Positions 19,982 through 28,827 of a stretch of 64,000 nt of DNA are shown in pieces. The notes under the pieces were generated by a model. That model was given only the letters and a program-made list of their open reading frames with translations. It was not told where the DNA came from and did no database searches. This DNA comes from Couchioplanes caeruleus (lineage in GTDB: Bacteria > Actinomycetota > Actinomycetes > Mycobacteriales > Micromonosporaceae): contig NZ_CP092183.1 in NCBI RefSeq assembly GCF_023499255.1, positions 751,501 to 815,500 on the forward strand, in the 5' to 3' direction. Within the stretch, counting starts at the first letter, position 1; every line of letters starts with the position of its first letter. The translations under genes were made by a program, and so were the position numbers.

Positions 19982-20164
19982 TCACGATTGGCGCCGGCGG
20001 CGGCGGGCGACACCCATCCCCATAGGCGTCGCCCGCACATACCGCCGGTCTCGGGTCGCGCCGTCCCCCAACGGCTGATGCCACCCGTCCCCGAACGCCG
20101 CTCCGCGGCGGTCCCGAAGGACCAACCCGTTCCCCGAACTAACGGCTCGGCGTCCATCGACCAC
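19982..20164 (-). CDS. Possible small arginine-rich protein (uncertain)
   Basis: A 60-codon minus-strand frame ends RATPMGMGVARRRRRQS just 6 bases before a minus-strand-oriented hairpin with T-run (19976-19955). The strand-appropriate terminator is the main reason to list it. The start GTG has no good ribosome site and I recognise no family. The 19917-20370 gap otherwise holds only this terminator and two sigma-28-like promoters reading right. Confidence 0.25.
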   Translation of the reverse strand: MVDGRRAVSSGNGLVLRDRRGAAFGDGWHQPLGDGATRDRRYVRATPMGMGVARRRRRQS

Positions 20165-20236
20165 GCTAGTTGGGCCCGTCAAGGCCCACAAGCCACTTGG
20201 CTGTCTGCCATCTGTCGGGACCGTCACACCGGGCAA

Positions 20237-20261
20237 CTCAAACCTCACGGACGATGCCGAA
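20237..20261 (+). promoter_or_regulatory. Sigma-28 (FliA)-like promoter, distal, of the PAS chemoreceptor
   Basis: CTCA (20237-20240), 15 bases, then GCCGAA (20256-20261) is a full match to the CTCA-N15-17-GCCGAA pattern. It lies 110 bases before the receptor GTG. Confidence 0.6.
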
Positions 20262-20302
20262 CTCGCCCTTAAGGCCAATTGCCCGGGGAACGTGCGGACC
20301 GG

Positions 20303-20328
20303 CTCAGCCCCTCCGGGCATCGGCCGAA
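20303..20328 (+). promoter_or_regulatory. Sigma-28 (FliA)-like promoter, proximal, of the PAS chemoreceptor
   Basis: CTCA (20303-20306), 16 bases, then GCCGAA (20323-20328) is a second full match. Its predicted RNA start leaves a leader of about 35 bases before the GTG at 20371. Confidence 0.65.
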
Positions 20329-20370
20329 CGGGTAGGTGACGTCCCGGAAAACGATCTCCAGGAGCAGCCC

Positions 20371-23211
20371 GTGGTCCACCCCTCCGCCCCGCTCGCCTCG
20401 GACCCCGCGCTTCAGCAGGCGTCACTCGCCCTGCTGCTGCACGAGCGCCTGATCGCCACCGTCAACGCGCGCACCGGCGCGGTCGTGGCCGCCAACGACC
20501 GGTTCTGCGATCTGGTCGGCCGGGACGGCAGCGAGGTCGTGGGGCAGCGGCTCAGCGAGCTCTGGAACACCTCCGCGAGCGCGGTCGACCGGATGCTCGA
20601 CGCCGCGCGTGGCGGCGAGTACCTGGAGCAGGTCATCGAGGTCGTGGACCACGCCGACCGGCACAAGTGGCTGCGGCTCAACTGCGGGCCGGTGCAGCCG
20701 GAGCCGGGCGCGCGGCAAACCGACGGCCAGATGGTGTTCGTGACGGCGTACGACATCACCGAGGACCGGCGGCACGTCACCGAGCTCAAGGGCAAGTACG
20801 CGGCGATCGACCGGTCCCAGGCGGTGATCGAGTTCGACCTCGACGGCACGATCCTGTCCGCCAACGAGAACTTCCTGGAGCTCGTCGGCTACTCGCTCAG
20901 CGACCTGGTCGGCCAGCACCACCGCATGCTCTGCGAGGACCGGTACGCCGACAGCCCGGAGTACGAGCAGTTCTGGGAGCGGCTGCGCACCGGCGAGCCC
21001 GAGTCCGGCGAGTACAAGCGGGTCGGCCGGGGCGGGCGGGAGGTGTACATCCGGGCCACGTACAACCCGATCCTGAACCTGGACGGGCGGCCGTACAAGA
21101 TCGTGAAGTACGCCCTGGACGTGACCGGCACCAAGCTGCGCAACGCCGAGTACGAGGGCAAGGTCACCGCGATCGGCCGCTCGCAGGCGGTCGTGGAGTT
21201 CGACCTGTCCGGCCTGATCCTCGACGCCAACCAGAACTTCCTGAACACGATGGGCTACACCCTCGACGAGATCCGGGGCCAGCACCACCGCATGTTCGTC
21301 GAGGAGCAGGAGGCGCGCGGCGCCCAGTACCGCAACTTCTGGCAGGCGCTCTCCCGCGGCGAGTACGAGTCCGGCGAGTACAAGCGGCTGGCCAAGGGCG
21401 GCCGGGAGGTGTGGCTGCAGGCCACGTACAACCCGATCTTCGACCTGGACGGCCGGCCGTTCAAGGTCGTGAAGTACGCGACCGACGTCACCGACGCCAA
21501 GCTGCACAGCGCCGAGTACGTCGGCAAGGTCACCGCGATCGGCCGCTCGCAGGCGGTCGTCGAATTCGATCTCGAGGGGCACGTCCTCGACGCGAACGAG
21601 AACTTCCTGGCCGTGGTCGGCTACAAGATCGATGAGGTACGCGGCCAGCACCACCGCCTGTTCATGGACCGGGAGGCGGCCCGCAGCCCCGAGTACAAGC
21701 GCTTCTGGGAGCGGCTGGCCCGCGGCGAGTACGAGTCGGGCGAGTACAAGCGCATCGGCAAGGACGGCAAGGAGGTGTGGCTGCTGGCGTCGTACAACCC
21801 GATCTTCGACCTGGACGGCCGGCCGTTGAAGATCGTGAAGTACGCGACCGACGTCACCGAGGGCAAGCTGCGCAACGCCGAGTACGAGGGCAAGGTCGAG
21901 GCGATCGGCCGGGCGCAGGCCGTCGTCGAGTTCGACCTGCAGGGCCGGGTGCTCACGGCCAACCGCAACTTCCTCGACGTGGTCGGCTACTCCATCGAGG
22001 AGGTCCGGGGCCAGCACCACCGGATGTTCGTGGGCAAGGAGGACGCGGCCGGCGCCGAGTACCTGGCGTTCTGGGACCGGCTCGGGCGTGGCGAGTTCGA
22101 CTCCGGCGTCTACAAGCGCGTCGCGAAGGGCGGCCGGGAGGTGTGGCTGCGTGCCACGTACAACCCGATCCTCGACCTGGACGGGCGGCCGTACAAGGTC
22201 GTCAAGTACGCCACCGACATCACCGAGGCGAAGCTCCACAACGCCGAGTACGAGGGCAAGGACCAGGCCATCAACCGCGCCCAGGCGGTCATCGAGTTCG
22301 ACCTCGAGGGCGTGATCCTGCTGGCCAACGAGAACTTCCAGCGCACCCTCGGCTACTCGGCGCGGGAGCTGGTCGGGCAGCACCACAGCATGCTCTGCAC
22401 TCCCGAGTACGTGACCTCGGCCGAGTACCGCGACTTCTGGCTGCGGCTGCGCAAGGGCGAGTACCTCACCGGCCGGTTCCACCGGGTCGGCAAGTTCGGC
22501 CGGGACGTGTGGATCCAGGCCACGTACAACCCGATCTTCGACATGCAGGGCCGTCCGTTCAAGGTCGTCAAGTACGCCCACGACATCACCGACCAGGTCC
22601 AGCTCGAGCAGTTGCTGTCGGCGAAGACCCGGGAGATGAGCCGGTCGATCAACGAGCTGACCGGCTCGATCGACGAGATCGTGGTGAGCGCCCAGCAGGC
22701 GAGCCGGCTGGCGGGGGAGACCCAGCACAACGCCCAGGAGGGGTACGAGGAGCTGCGCAAGTCCATCGAGGCGATCGACCTCATCGAGAAGTCCTCCGAC
22801 CAGATCGCCGCCATCGTCAACGTGATCGGGGAGATTGCCAGCCAGACGAACCTGCTGGCGTTCAACGCCTCCATCGAGGCGGCCCGCGCCGGCGAGCACG
22901 GCGTCGGGTTCTCCGTGGTGGCCGGCGAGGTGCGCAAGCTGGCCGAGCGGTCCTCGGACGCGGCACGCGAGATCACCACGCTGATCCACGAGTCCGCGCA
23001 GCGGGTCGGTCAGGGCTCGGCGGTCTCGCACCGCGCGCAGGACGCCTTCGGCCAGATCCTGCGGAGCGTCGCCTCCACCACCGAGTCGATCAAGCGGATC
23101 GCCGACTCGACCCAGCTCCAGCAGGACGCGTCGCGCTCGGTGAACAGCCTCATCAACGACCTGATCGGTACCGACGCCGCGATGGCGCCGGAGGGGACAC
23201 CGGCCCGGTGA
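20371..23211 (+). CDS. Soluble chemoreceptor with six PAS domains and an MCP signalling domain
   Basis: 946 residues, with no membrane segment or signal peptide. One divergent PAS domain (about 25-140) precedes five PAS domains of exactly 122 residues each (145-266, 267-388, 389-510, 511-632, 633-754). Each is built around [20 protein letters not shown] and TYNPI.DLDGRP. The MCP hairpin (about 755-946) has the tip [20 protein letters not shown]. It therefore senses an internal signal (redox, energy or bound cofactor) rather than an outside ligand. The GTG at 20371 follows CAGGAG by 6 bases; longer in-frame starts exist. Its stop overlaps the triple-CheW gene by 4 bases. Confidence 0.93.
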   Translation: MVHPSAPLASDPALQQASLALLLHERLIATVNARTGAVVAANDRFCDLVGRDGSEVVGQRLSELWNTSASAVDRMLDAARGGEYLEQVIEVVDHADRHKWLRLNCGPVQPEPGARQTDGQMVFVTAYDITEDRRHVTELKGKYAAIDRSQAVIEFDLDGTILSANENFLELVGYSLSDLVGQHHRMLCEDRYADSPEYEQFWERLRTGEPESGEYKRVGRGGREVYIRATYNPILNLDGRPYKIVKYALDVTGTKLRNAEYEGKVTAIGRSQAVVEFDLSGLILDANQNFLNTMGYTLDEIRGQHHRMFVEEQEARGAQYRNFWQALSRGEYESGEYKRLAKGGREVWLQATYNPIFDLDGRPFKVVKYATDVTDAKLHSAEYVGKVTAIGRSQAVVEFDLEGHVLDANENFLAVVGYKIDEVRGQHHRLFMDREAARSPEYKRFWERLARGEYESGEYKRIGKDGKEVWLLASYNPIFDLDGRPLKIVKYATDVTEGKLRNAEYEGKVEAIGRAQAVVEFDLQGRVLTANRNFLDVVGYSIEEVRGQHHRMFVGKEDAAGAEYLAFWDRLGRGEFDSGVYKRVAKGGREVWLRATYNPILDLDGRPYKVVKYATDITEAKLHNAEYEGKDQAINRAQAVIEFDLEGVILLANENFQRTLGYSARELVGQHHSMLCTPEYVTSAEYRDFWLRLRKGEYLTGRFHRVGKFGRDVWIQATYNPIFDMQGRPFKVVKYAHDITDQVQLEQLLSAKTREMSRSINELTGSIDEIVVSAQQASRLAGETQHNAQEGYEELRKSIEAIDLIEKSSDQIAAIVNVIGEIASQTNLLAFNASIEAARAGEHGVGFSVVAGEVRKLAERSSDAAREITTLIHESAQRVGQGSAVSHRAQDAFGQILRSVASTTESIKRIADSTQLQQDASRSVNSLINDLIGTDAAMAPEGTPAR
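20803..22632 (+). repeat. Five in-phase 366-bp tandem repeats (PAS units)
   Basis: Unit starts at 20803, 21169, 21535, 21901 and 22267 are exactly 366 bases apart, with no indel in any unit. Long blocks are nearly identical at the DNA level, for example around GGCCAGCACCACCGCATG and TACAACCCGATC. Units 1 and 5 are the most diverged and the three middle units the most alike. Confidence 0.95.
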
Positions 23212-24689
23212 CCACCGACGCCCGGTACGGGGTCTTCCACGCCGGCGGCGTGCGGGTCGCGCTGCCGCTGGACGAGCTCCGCGAAGTGATCATGCGACCG
23301 CCGGCGTTCAGCCCGCTCCCGGCCACGGCGCCGGGGCTGCTCGGCGCGGTCAACCTGCGGCACGTCGTGATCCCGGTGCTGGACCTGCGCCGGCTCGCCG
23401 GGTACGCCCCGGACGACGACAGCGGCCGGGTGATCGTCATCGTGGCCCGCGGCGACCAGCTGTTCGGCCTGCTCGCCGACGAGATCGAGGGGGTGACGCG
23501 GATCCGGCCCGAGTCGCTGCTGGGCGTCTCCGTCGCGGGGGAGCGGCCGGCGCTGTTCTCGCACACCTTCGAACGCCCCGAGGACGGCGCGGTGGTGTCG
23601 CTGCTGGACGCCGAGGCGATCTCCCGCCTGCCCGGCGTACCCGTCGTCCGGGACACCGGTCCCCGCGCGTCGATCGCCGGGCTCGGCGGCGTGGACACCG
23701 ACACGTCCCGCCGTACGGTGCTCCTGCTGCGCTGCGGGCCGGTCGGGCTCTGCATCGACGTGGGTCACGTGCACTCGGTGGTTCCCCAGCTCACGTTGCA
23801 CTCCTCGCCGCTGGACGGCTCCTCCGTACGCGGCGTGGTGCACCTGCAGGGCAAGGCGGTGCCGGCCGTGGACCCGCTCAAGCTCCTCGGCCTGGGCGCC
23901 GTGCCCGACGACGGCAACCTGCGCGGCGTGGTCCTGGCCACGCCCCGGGGCCTCGTCGTCCTCACCGTGTCGGAGATCGCGGACATCGCCTCGGTGCCCG
24001 TCGCGGACGTGCTGCCGCTCCCGCCGGTCGGCATGCGCAAGGACGGGTTCCTGGCCGGGGTGCTGCGTACCGGCTCGGGTGATCAGCACCTGCTGCTCAA
24101 CGGCGAGGCGTTGCGTGCCGACGCCGAGCTCGACGCGCTGGGCAGTCTCGGCGTACCCCTGGACCCGGCCGGCGCCACCACCCAGCGGGCACCGGCGAAC
24201 CGGAACGCGGGCCGGGACCAGGACCGTCCGGACGGCCGTCAGGTCGTGCCGAGCGTCCGCAAGTTCCTCACGTACAGCGTGGGCACCGAGGCGGCGACGC
24301 CGCTGAGCCAGATCACCGAGATCGTGCCGTACCCGGAGAACGCGATCGCCGTCGACGACGCCGGCGCCCTGCTCGGGATCTTCGCCCACCGCAAGCTGTC
24401 CGTGCCGTTGATGTCGCTGCCACAGCTGCTCGGCGTGCCCGGCATACCCGACCCGAGGACCGCGCGGGTGCTGCTCGTCGACGGGCCCGGCGGCGAGCTG
24501 ATCGGCTTCGTCGTCCCCGCGCTGCACGCGATCGAGGACTCGGTGTGGGAGGAGACCGCACCGAAGGAGACCGCCGACCCCGGCGCGCTGCTGCAGCGCG
24601 GGCCGCTGGTCAAGATCGGTACGGAGGCCCACGGCCGGCTGCTGCCCCATGTGGACCTCACCGCGATGGTCGTCGCCGAGCTTGTCTGA
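23208..24689 (+). CDS. Triple CheW-domain chemotaxis coupling protein
   Basis: 493 residues with three consecutive CheW-like SH3 pairs, about 1-160, 165-320 and 345-493. The markers are [20 protein letters not shown] (domain 1), [20 protein letters not shown] (domain 2) and [19 protein letters not shown] (domain 3). CheW links receptor tips to the CheA kinase in the cytoplasm. Here three domains are on one chain with no CheA or receiver, so it is not CheV. Start is GTG 23208, overlapping the receptor TGA, with GGAGGGG upstream; the two proteins should be made in fixed ratio. No cheA is in the window. Confidence 0.88.
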   Translation: MTTDARYGVFHAGGVRVALPLDELREVIMRPPAFSPLPATAPGLLGAVNLRHVVIPVLDLRRLAGYAPDDDSGRVIVIVARGDQLFGLLADEIEGVTRIRPESLLGVSVAGERPALFSHTFERPEDGAVVSLLDAEAISRLPGVPVVRDTGPRASIAGLGGVDTDTSRRTVLLLRCGPVGLCIDVGHVHSVVPQLTLHSSPLDGSSVRGVVHLQGKAVPAVDPLKLLGLGAVPDDGNLRGVVLATPRGLVVLTVSEIADIASVPVADVLPLPPVGMRKDGFLAGVLRTGSGDQHLLLNGEALRADAELDALGSLGVPLDPAGATTQRAPANRNAGRDQDRPDGRQVVPSVRKFLTYSVGTEAATPLSQITEIVPYPENAIAVDDAGALLGIFAHRKLSVPLMSLPQLLGVPGIPDPRTARVLLVDGPGGELIGFVVPALHAIEDSVWEETAPKETADPGALLQRGPLVKIGTEAHGRLLPHVDLTAMVVAELV

Positions 24690-24720
24690 GCCTGCTAGGT
24701 TTTCCGGTACGCCGACGAGC

Positions 24721-24815
24721 CCGGAAGGAGGTCAGAACAATGTCCGATGTTCTGCGCCCCCTCCGCGTCCCGGCGTCCACGCGGAGCTGAACCGGGGCGT
24801 CTGCTCTTCCGGAGG
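24721..24815 (+). promoter_or_regulatory. Leader region with possible attenuation hairpins before the GNAT gene
   Basis: Inside the leader ORF an 8-bp stem CTCCGCGT/ACGCGGAG (24761-24768 with 24779-24786) can form. A second pairing, CCGGAAG (24721-24727) with CTTCCGG (24806-24812), joins the leader ribosome site to the start of the GNAT ribosome site GGAGG (24811-24815). The pairing is visible; a regulatory function is inference. Confidence 0.45.
24740..24790 (+). CDS. 16-residue leader peptide upstream of GNAT
   Basis: ATG at 24740 encodes MSDVLRPLRVPASTRS and ends at 24790. GGAAGGAGG at 24723-24731 is one of the strongest ribosome sites in the window, far better than needed for a chance ORF. 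It ends 31 bases before the GNAT ATG, so a leader or upstream-ORF role is likely. I do not recognise the peptide; no amino acid is strongly enriched except Arg and Ser. Confidence 0.5.
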   Translation: MSDVLRPLRVPASTRS

Positions 24816-24821
24816 TTCCCC

Positions 24822-25703
24822 ATGACCGACGTGGTCGTCCGTCCGCTCGTCGCGGGCGAGGAAAACCTGTTCGACTCCCTGCCCGACCCGCTGCCCGAGC
24901 TGCGGCAGGTCCCGTACGCCGACGGTGTGGCATCCGGCGGCTACCGCCCCGGGAACACCTGGGTCGCCCTGCGCGGCGGCCGCATCGTCGCCCGCGCGGC
25001 CTGGGTCCAGCCGCCCGGGGCGGTCGGCGATCCCTGGCTGGAACGCTTCGACGTGACCGCCGAGCCCGAGGTGGGTGCCGAGCTGCTGCGCGCCGCCCAT
25101 GAGGCGTTCGGCGGTCCCCGGCCGTACTACGCGGCGGCGCCGGCGTACTGGCGGCGCCGGCCCGACGTCAGAGCCGTCGTGGAACGGCCCATGGAAGCGG
25201 CCCGGCTGGCCGGCCTCGTCGAGCGCGGTGAGCGGTTGCGCTTCACCTGGACCGGTACGCCGCTCCCGGCCGCCTCGGGACGCCACACGTTCCGCCCGGC
25301 GCGCGATGCCGCCGAGATCAACGATCTGGTGCGCCGGATCGGCGAGCCGGAAGTGCTGACCGGCGCGGAGACGGCCCGGGCGGTGGCCGGCGTCGACATC
25401 GCCACCGATCCGCTCGCGTGGCTCGGCGACTCGCCGGGCGCCTGGCGGGTGGCCCTGACCGACGGCGAGCCGGTGGGACTCGCCGGTACGGCCGGCGACG
25501 CCTGTTACCCGCTGCTGGTCTACCTCGGCGTCCTCGACCCGGCCGTCCGCGGTGACCTGCTGGCCGAGGCGACCGGGGTGCTGGCGGAGGGCGGCGCCCG
25601 CGAGGTGGTGGCCGATACCGACGCCCATCGCGTGGCAACCGTGGCGGAGCTGGAACGCACCGGTTTCCGGCGGCTGCGCGCCCGGGTCGTCTTCACGCCC
25701 TAG
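24822..25703 (+). CDS. GNAT-family N-acetyltransferase
   Basis: 293 residues with weak two-part GNAT character: an N-terminal acetyltransferase-like half (DVVVRPLVAGEENLFDSLPD) and a C-terminal half (LLVYLGVLDPAVRGDLLAEA, then DTDAHRVATVAELERTGFRR) ending in the typical last strand. The acetyl-CoA loop is not the canonical RxxGxG/A, so donor and substrate are unsure. The ATG at 24822 follows GGAGG by 6 bases. Its TAG shares two bases with the stop codon of the convergent MFS gene. Confidence 0.7.
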   Translation: MTDVVVRPLVAGEENLFDSLPDPLPELRQVPYADGVASGGYRPGNTWVALRGGRIVARAAWVQPPGAVGDPWLERFDVTAEPEVGAELLRAAHEAFGGPRPYYAAAPAYWRRRPDVRAVVERPMEAARLAGLVERGERLRFTWTGTPLPAASGRHTFRPARDAAEINDLVRRIGEPEVLTGAETARAVAGVDIATDPLAWLGDSPGAWRVALTDGEPVGLAGTAGDACYPLLVYLGVLDPAVRGDLLAEATGVLAEGGAREVVADTDAHRVATVAELERTGFRRLRARVVFTP

Positions 25704-27004
25704 TTGTCGGCAGGCACCGGCACCTGCCGCGGCGGGGTCACGTCCTCCTCGTGGGTCGTCTCCGTCGCGGCGGGTGCGGGCGTCGTGAGCGCGCTCTCCG
25801 TCAGGCGCAGTTCGGCCGCGCGGCGTTCCCGGGCGGGGCCGGACACCAGCTGGCCGACCGCGACCAGCGCGCCGAGCGCCGCGCAGCTCAGCCAGAGGAC
25901 GGCGCTGCCCGCATGCTGCTGCACGAAGCCGCCGATCACCGGTGCCAACGCCGAACCCGCCGACCATGACAGCGAGTTGACGCCCTGGTAGCGGCCCCGC
26001 AGCTGGGACGGCGACAGCTCGGCCACCAGCGCCGAGTTCGACGGGCTCTGCAGCATCTCGCCGAGGGTCCAGATCACCACGGTGACCGCGTAGAAGGCGG
26101 CCGAGCCGGCGAACGCGTTGAGCCCGAAGCCGACGCCCATGATCAGGATGGCGAGCGCCAGCACCCGGGACCGGTTGCGGCCGTCGATGAGCTTCGGCAC
26201 GAACAGCTGGCCCGCCACGATCATCAGCCCGTTCACCGCGATCACCCAGCCGAAGGTGGCCGGGCTGAGGCCGTCCGCGGTCATCGCGATCGGCAGCGTG
26301 GACATGTGCTGCATGATCACCAGGACGATCACGAAGTTCAGCGCGAGGAAGCTCACGAAGACCCGGTCGCGGAAGACCGTACCCAGGCCCGGGCCGCCGC
26401 GGACCCGCCGGACGACCGCCCGGACCGGCTGCGTCTCGGCGATGAAGACCAGGCTGATGAGCGCGGTGACGAGGGTCGTGCCGGCGTCCACCACGAACAG
26501 CAGCAGGTAGTCGACCTTCGCGAGCATCCCGGCCAGGATCGCTGCTCCGGCGAAGCCCAGGTTGATCGCCCAGTAGTTCAGCGAGAACGCCCGGATGCGG
26601 TCCCGGTCCGGGACCACGTCGACCATCATCGCCTGGAACGCCGGCCGGACCCCCTCGGCGAAGACGCCCAGCAGCCAGGCGCCGGCGAGCAGCTGCCAGA
26701 ACTGCCCGGCGAAGCCCAGCGTGAGCATCAGCGCGGCGGTGCCGAACTGGGCGGTGAGCATCGTGGGGCGCCGGCCCCAGCGGTCGGTGAGCACCCCGCC
26801 GGTCATCGTGCCGATCGCGCCGCCGACGCCGTACGCCCCCAGCACCAGGCCGGCCTGGCTCTGCGAGAAGTGCAGGTCCTGGGTGAGGTAGATGGCCAGG
26901 TAGATGACGACGAAGGCGCCGAGCCGATTGATCAGCGTCCCGGTCCAGAGGAACCAGAACTGCCGGGGCAGCCCACCCGCCGCTTCCCGCAACCACCCGC
27001 GCAC
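25700..27004 (-). CDS. MFS transporter, copy 2 of a local paralogous pair
   Basis: 434 residues with about 12 membrane helices. MFS motif A reads GGVLTDRWGRRPTMLTAQFG. It is strikingly similar to the copy at 18.7-19.9 kb over its whole length. The two lie on opposite strands and flank the chemoreceptor/CheW/GNAT genes. The C-terminus is longer and acidic (ETTHEEDVTPPRQVPVPADN). The GTG at 27004 starts at VRGWLREAAGGLPRQFWFLW. A multidrug or metabolite exporter is the family-level call. Confidence 0.85.
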   Translation of the reverse strand: MRGWLREAAGGLPRQFWFLWTGTLINRLGAFVVIYLAIYLTQDLHFSQSQAGLVLGAYGVGGAIGTMTGGVLTDRWGRRPTMLTAQFGTAALMLTLGFAGQFWQLLAGAWLLGVFAEGVRPAFQAMMVDVVPDRDRIRAFSLNYWAINLGFAGAAILAGMLAKVDYLLLFVVDAGTTLVTALISLVFIAETQPVRAVVRRVRGGPGLGTVFRDRVFVSFLALNFVIVLVIMQHMSTLPIAMTADGLSPATFGWVIAVNGLMIVAGQLFVPKLIDGRNRSRVLALAILIMGVGFGLNAFAGSAAFYAVTVVIWTLGEMLQSPSNSALVAELSPSQLRGRYQGVNSLSWSAGSALAPVIGGFVQQHAGSAVLWLSCAALGALVAVGQLVSGPARERRAAELRLTESALTTPAPAATETTHEEDVTPPRQVPVPADN

Positions 27005-27149
27005 GCCCGCACCCCCGTGTAAGCACCGGTAGAACCTTCCGGACTTACAACCTAGTGATCCCCGGTGGACCTCGCAGCCCGGTTTCCACGTGGTGGTCGC
27101 CACTCGGGGTCCATGCATGCGGGGTCTCGCGTTGCGGCAGGATGGGGGT

Positions 27150-27896
27150 ATGACTGGGACCCTTGTGCTGCTGCGCCACGGCGAGAGCGAGTGGAACGCC
27201 AAGAACCTCTTCACCGGCTGGGTCGACGTCGACCTGAACGCCAAGGGGGAGACGGAGGCCCGCCGCGGCGGCGAGCTGTTGAAGGAGCACGGCCTGCTGC
27301 CGGACGTCGTGCACACCAGCGTGCTGCGCCGCGCCATCCGGACCAGCGAGATCGCCCTGCACACCGCGGACCGGCACTGGATCCCGGTCAAGCGGCACTG
27401 GCGGCTCAACGAGCGCCACTACGGCGCCCTGCAGGGCAAGGACAAGAAGCAGACCCTCGAGACGTACGGCGAGGAGCAGTTCATGCTCTGGCGCCGGTCG
27501 TACGACGTGCCCCCGCCGCCGATCGACGACAACGACGAGTACTCGCAGTTCGCCGACCCGCGCTACGCGGCCCTGCCGCCGGAGCTCAAGCCCCGCTCGG
27601 AATGCCTGAAGGACGTGCTCCTGCGCGCCCTGCCGTACTGGTACGACGCGATCGTGCCGGACCTGCGCGCGGGCAAGACGGTGCTGGTGGCTGCACACGG
27701 CAACAGCCTGCGCGCGATCGTGAAGCACCTCGATCAGATCTCCGACGAGTCCATCGCGAAGGTGAACATCCCGACGGGGATCCCGCTGCGCTACGACCTC
27801 GACGACAACCTGCGCCCGGTCACCGCCGGCGGGGCGTACCTCGACCCGGAGCTGGCCAAAGAGGCCGCGGCCGCCGTCGCCAATCAGGGTCGCTGA
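27150..27896 (+). CDS. gpmA: 2,3-bisphosphoglycerate-dependent phosphoglycerate mutase
   Basis: 248 residues, the usual length. It interconverts 3- and 2-phosphoglycerate in glycolysis. The phospho-histidine motif is [19 protein letters not shown]. Others are [35 protein letters not shown] and the second histidine region [26 protein letters not shown] precedes the ATG at 27150. In mycobacteria gpm1 also lies directly before senX3-regX3. A hairpin element with a conserved core begins 19 bases after the stop. Confidence 0.96.
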   Translation: MTGTLVLLRHGESEWNAKNLFTGWVDVDLNAKGETEARRGGELLKEHGLLPDVVHTSVLRRAIRTSEIALHTADRHWIPVKRHWRLNERHYGALQGKDKKQTLETYGEEQFMLWRRSYDVPPPPIDDNDEYSQFADPRYAALPPELKPRSECLKDVLLRALPYWYDAIVPDLRAGKTVLVAAHGNSLRAIVKHLDQISDESIAKVNIPTGIPLRYDLDDNLRPVTAGGAYLDPELAKEAAAAVANQGR

Positions 27897-27915
27897 TTTC
27901 CCTTCACTGGGGGGA

Positions 27916-27983
27916 TTTTCGTGGGCGGGGATACCGGGGCGGTCAGGCTTGATCCCTGCGTGCGGCATCCCCGCCCACGAAAA
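27916..27983. repeat. Hairpin element E1: perfect 17-bp arms around a conserved core
   Basis: Arms 27916-27932 and 27967-27983 are perfectly complementary (17 bp), then one mismatch and 3 more pairs. The enclosed core 27937-27962 (GGTCAGGCTTGATCCCTGC is its centre) is identical over 26 bases to that of E2 at 30997-31022. The core can itself fold (GGTCA with TGATC, one G-T pair). It lies between the convergent gpmA and phoU genes. No element of this kind is known to me. Confidence 0.9.
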
Positions 27984-28039
27984 GCGTGGTGGTGACTCTG
28001 CTCGTCTCGGTTGGCGCCGGGGCCCTGGTGACAGCGAAG

Positions 28040-28070
28040 AGCGCCGGGTGCCCCCGTGGCACCCGGCGCT
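28040..28070. terminator. Hairpin terminator between gpmA and phoU
   Basis: A perfect 13-bp stem AGCGCCGGGTGCC/GGCACCCGGCGCT (28040-28052 with 28058-28070) has a 5-base loop, 15 bases from the phoU stop. It probably terminates phoU and any transcription passing E1. Confidence 0.8.
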
Positions 28071-28085
28071 TCCTGTCGTGGTGGG

Positions 28086-28730
28086 TCAGGCGGCCTGTTC
28101 GCCGGTGATGAGGTAGAGCATTTGTTCGGCGCTGTTGACGGCGTGGTCGGCGTAGCGCTCGTAGAAGCGGCCGAGGAGGGCGCCGTCGATCGCGGTCTCG
28201 GCGCCGTACGGCCAGTCGTCGGCGAGCAGGACCTTGAAGAGGTCGCGCTCCAGGTCGTCCATGGCGTCGTCGTCCTTCTCGAGCTCGGCCGCCAGGCCGG
28301 CGTCGGGACGGGCCAGCACCGTGGTGATCTTGTCGGCCATCCGGTCGGCCACCTCCGCCATCTGCCGGAAGACCGGGCGCAGCTCCGCCGGGACCGCCGG
28401 CGACGGGTGCCGGCGCAGCGCCGTCTTCGCCACGTGCTCGGCCAGGTCGCCCATCCGCTCCAGATCCGCGGAGATGTGCAACGCGGTGATCACCATCCGC
28501 AGGTCGGAGGCCACCGGGGCCTGCCGCGCGATCGTGTCGGCCACCTTCGTCTCGACCTGGCGGTAGATGTCGTCGACCTCCGCGTCGCGGGCCATGACCG
28601 CCTCGGCCGCCTCCCGGTCCGCGGTCAGCAGCGCGGTCGTCGCCTTGCGCAGGGCGGCGCGTACCGCCTCCGCCATCGTCACCAGCAGGCGACTGACCTC
28701 GTTGAGGTCCGCCTGGAACTCCTCACGCAT
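28086..28730 (-). CDS. phoU: Phosphate signalling regulator PhoU
   Basis: 214 residues, all helical, with the two PhoU repeats. The first has DADREAAEAVMARDAEVDDI-type and VASDLRMVITALHISADLER segments (metal-binding helix), and the second has FYERYADHAVNSAEQMLYLI. PhoU links the Pst phosphate transporter to the sensor kinase and keeps the regulon off when phosphate is plentiful. The ATG at 28730 gives the conserved start MREEFQADLNEVSRLL. It is divergent from senX3, with PHO-box-like repeats between them. Confidence 0.95.
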   Translation of the reverse strand: MREEFQADLNEVSRLLVTMAEAVRAALRKATTALLTADREAAEAVMARDAEVDDIYRQVETKVADTIARQAPVASDLRMVITALHISADLERMGDLAEHVAKTALRRHPSPAVPAELRPVFRQMAEVADRMADKITTVLARPDAGLAAELEKDDDAMDDLERDLFKVLLADDWPYGAETAIDGALLGRFYERYADHAVNSAEQMLYLITGEQAA

Positions 28731-28827
28731 GTTCTCGTCCCGGGGTCGAGGCTGGCCGGAACCATCTCCGGCAGCCGGGGTGAGCAGGGCTTGCAGGGGC
28801 AACGCTAAGAGGGCTCGGCGGCGCGGA

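Noticed and set aside
20422..23031. 869-codon minus-strand frame opposite the PAS repeats
   Set aside because: Its apparent repeats are the mirror of the PAS units on the plus strand. No ribosome site and no conserved domain.
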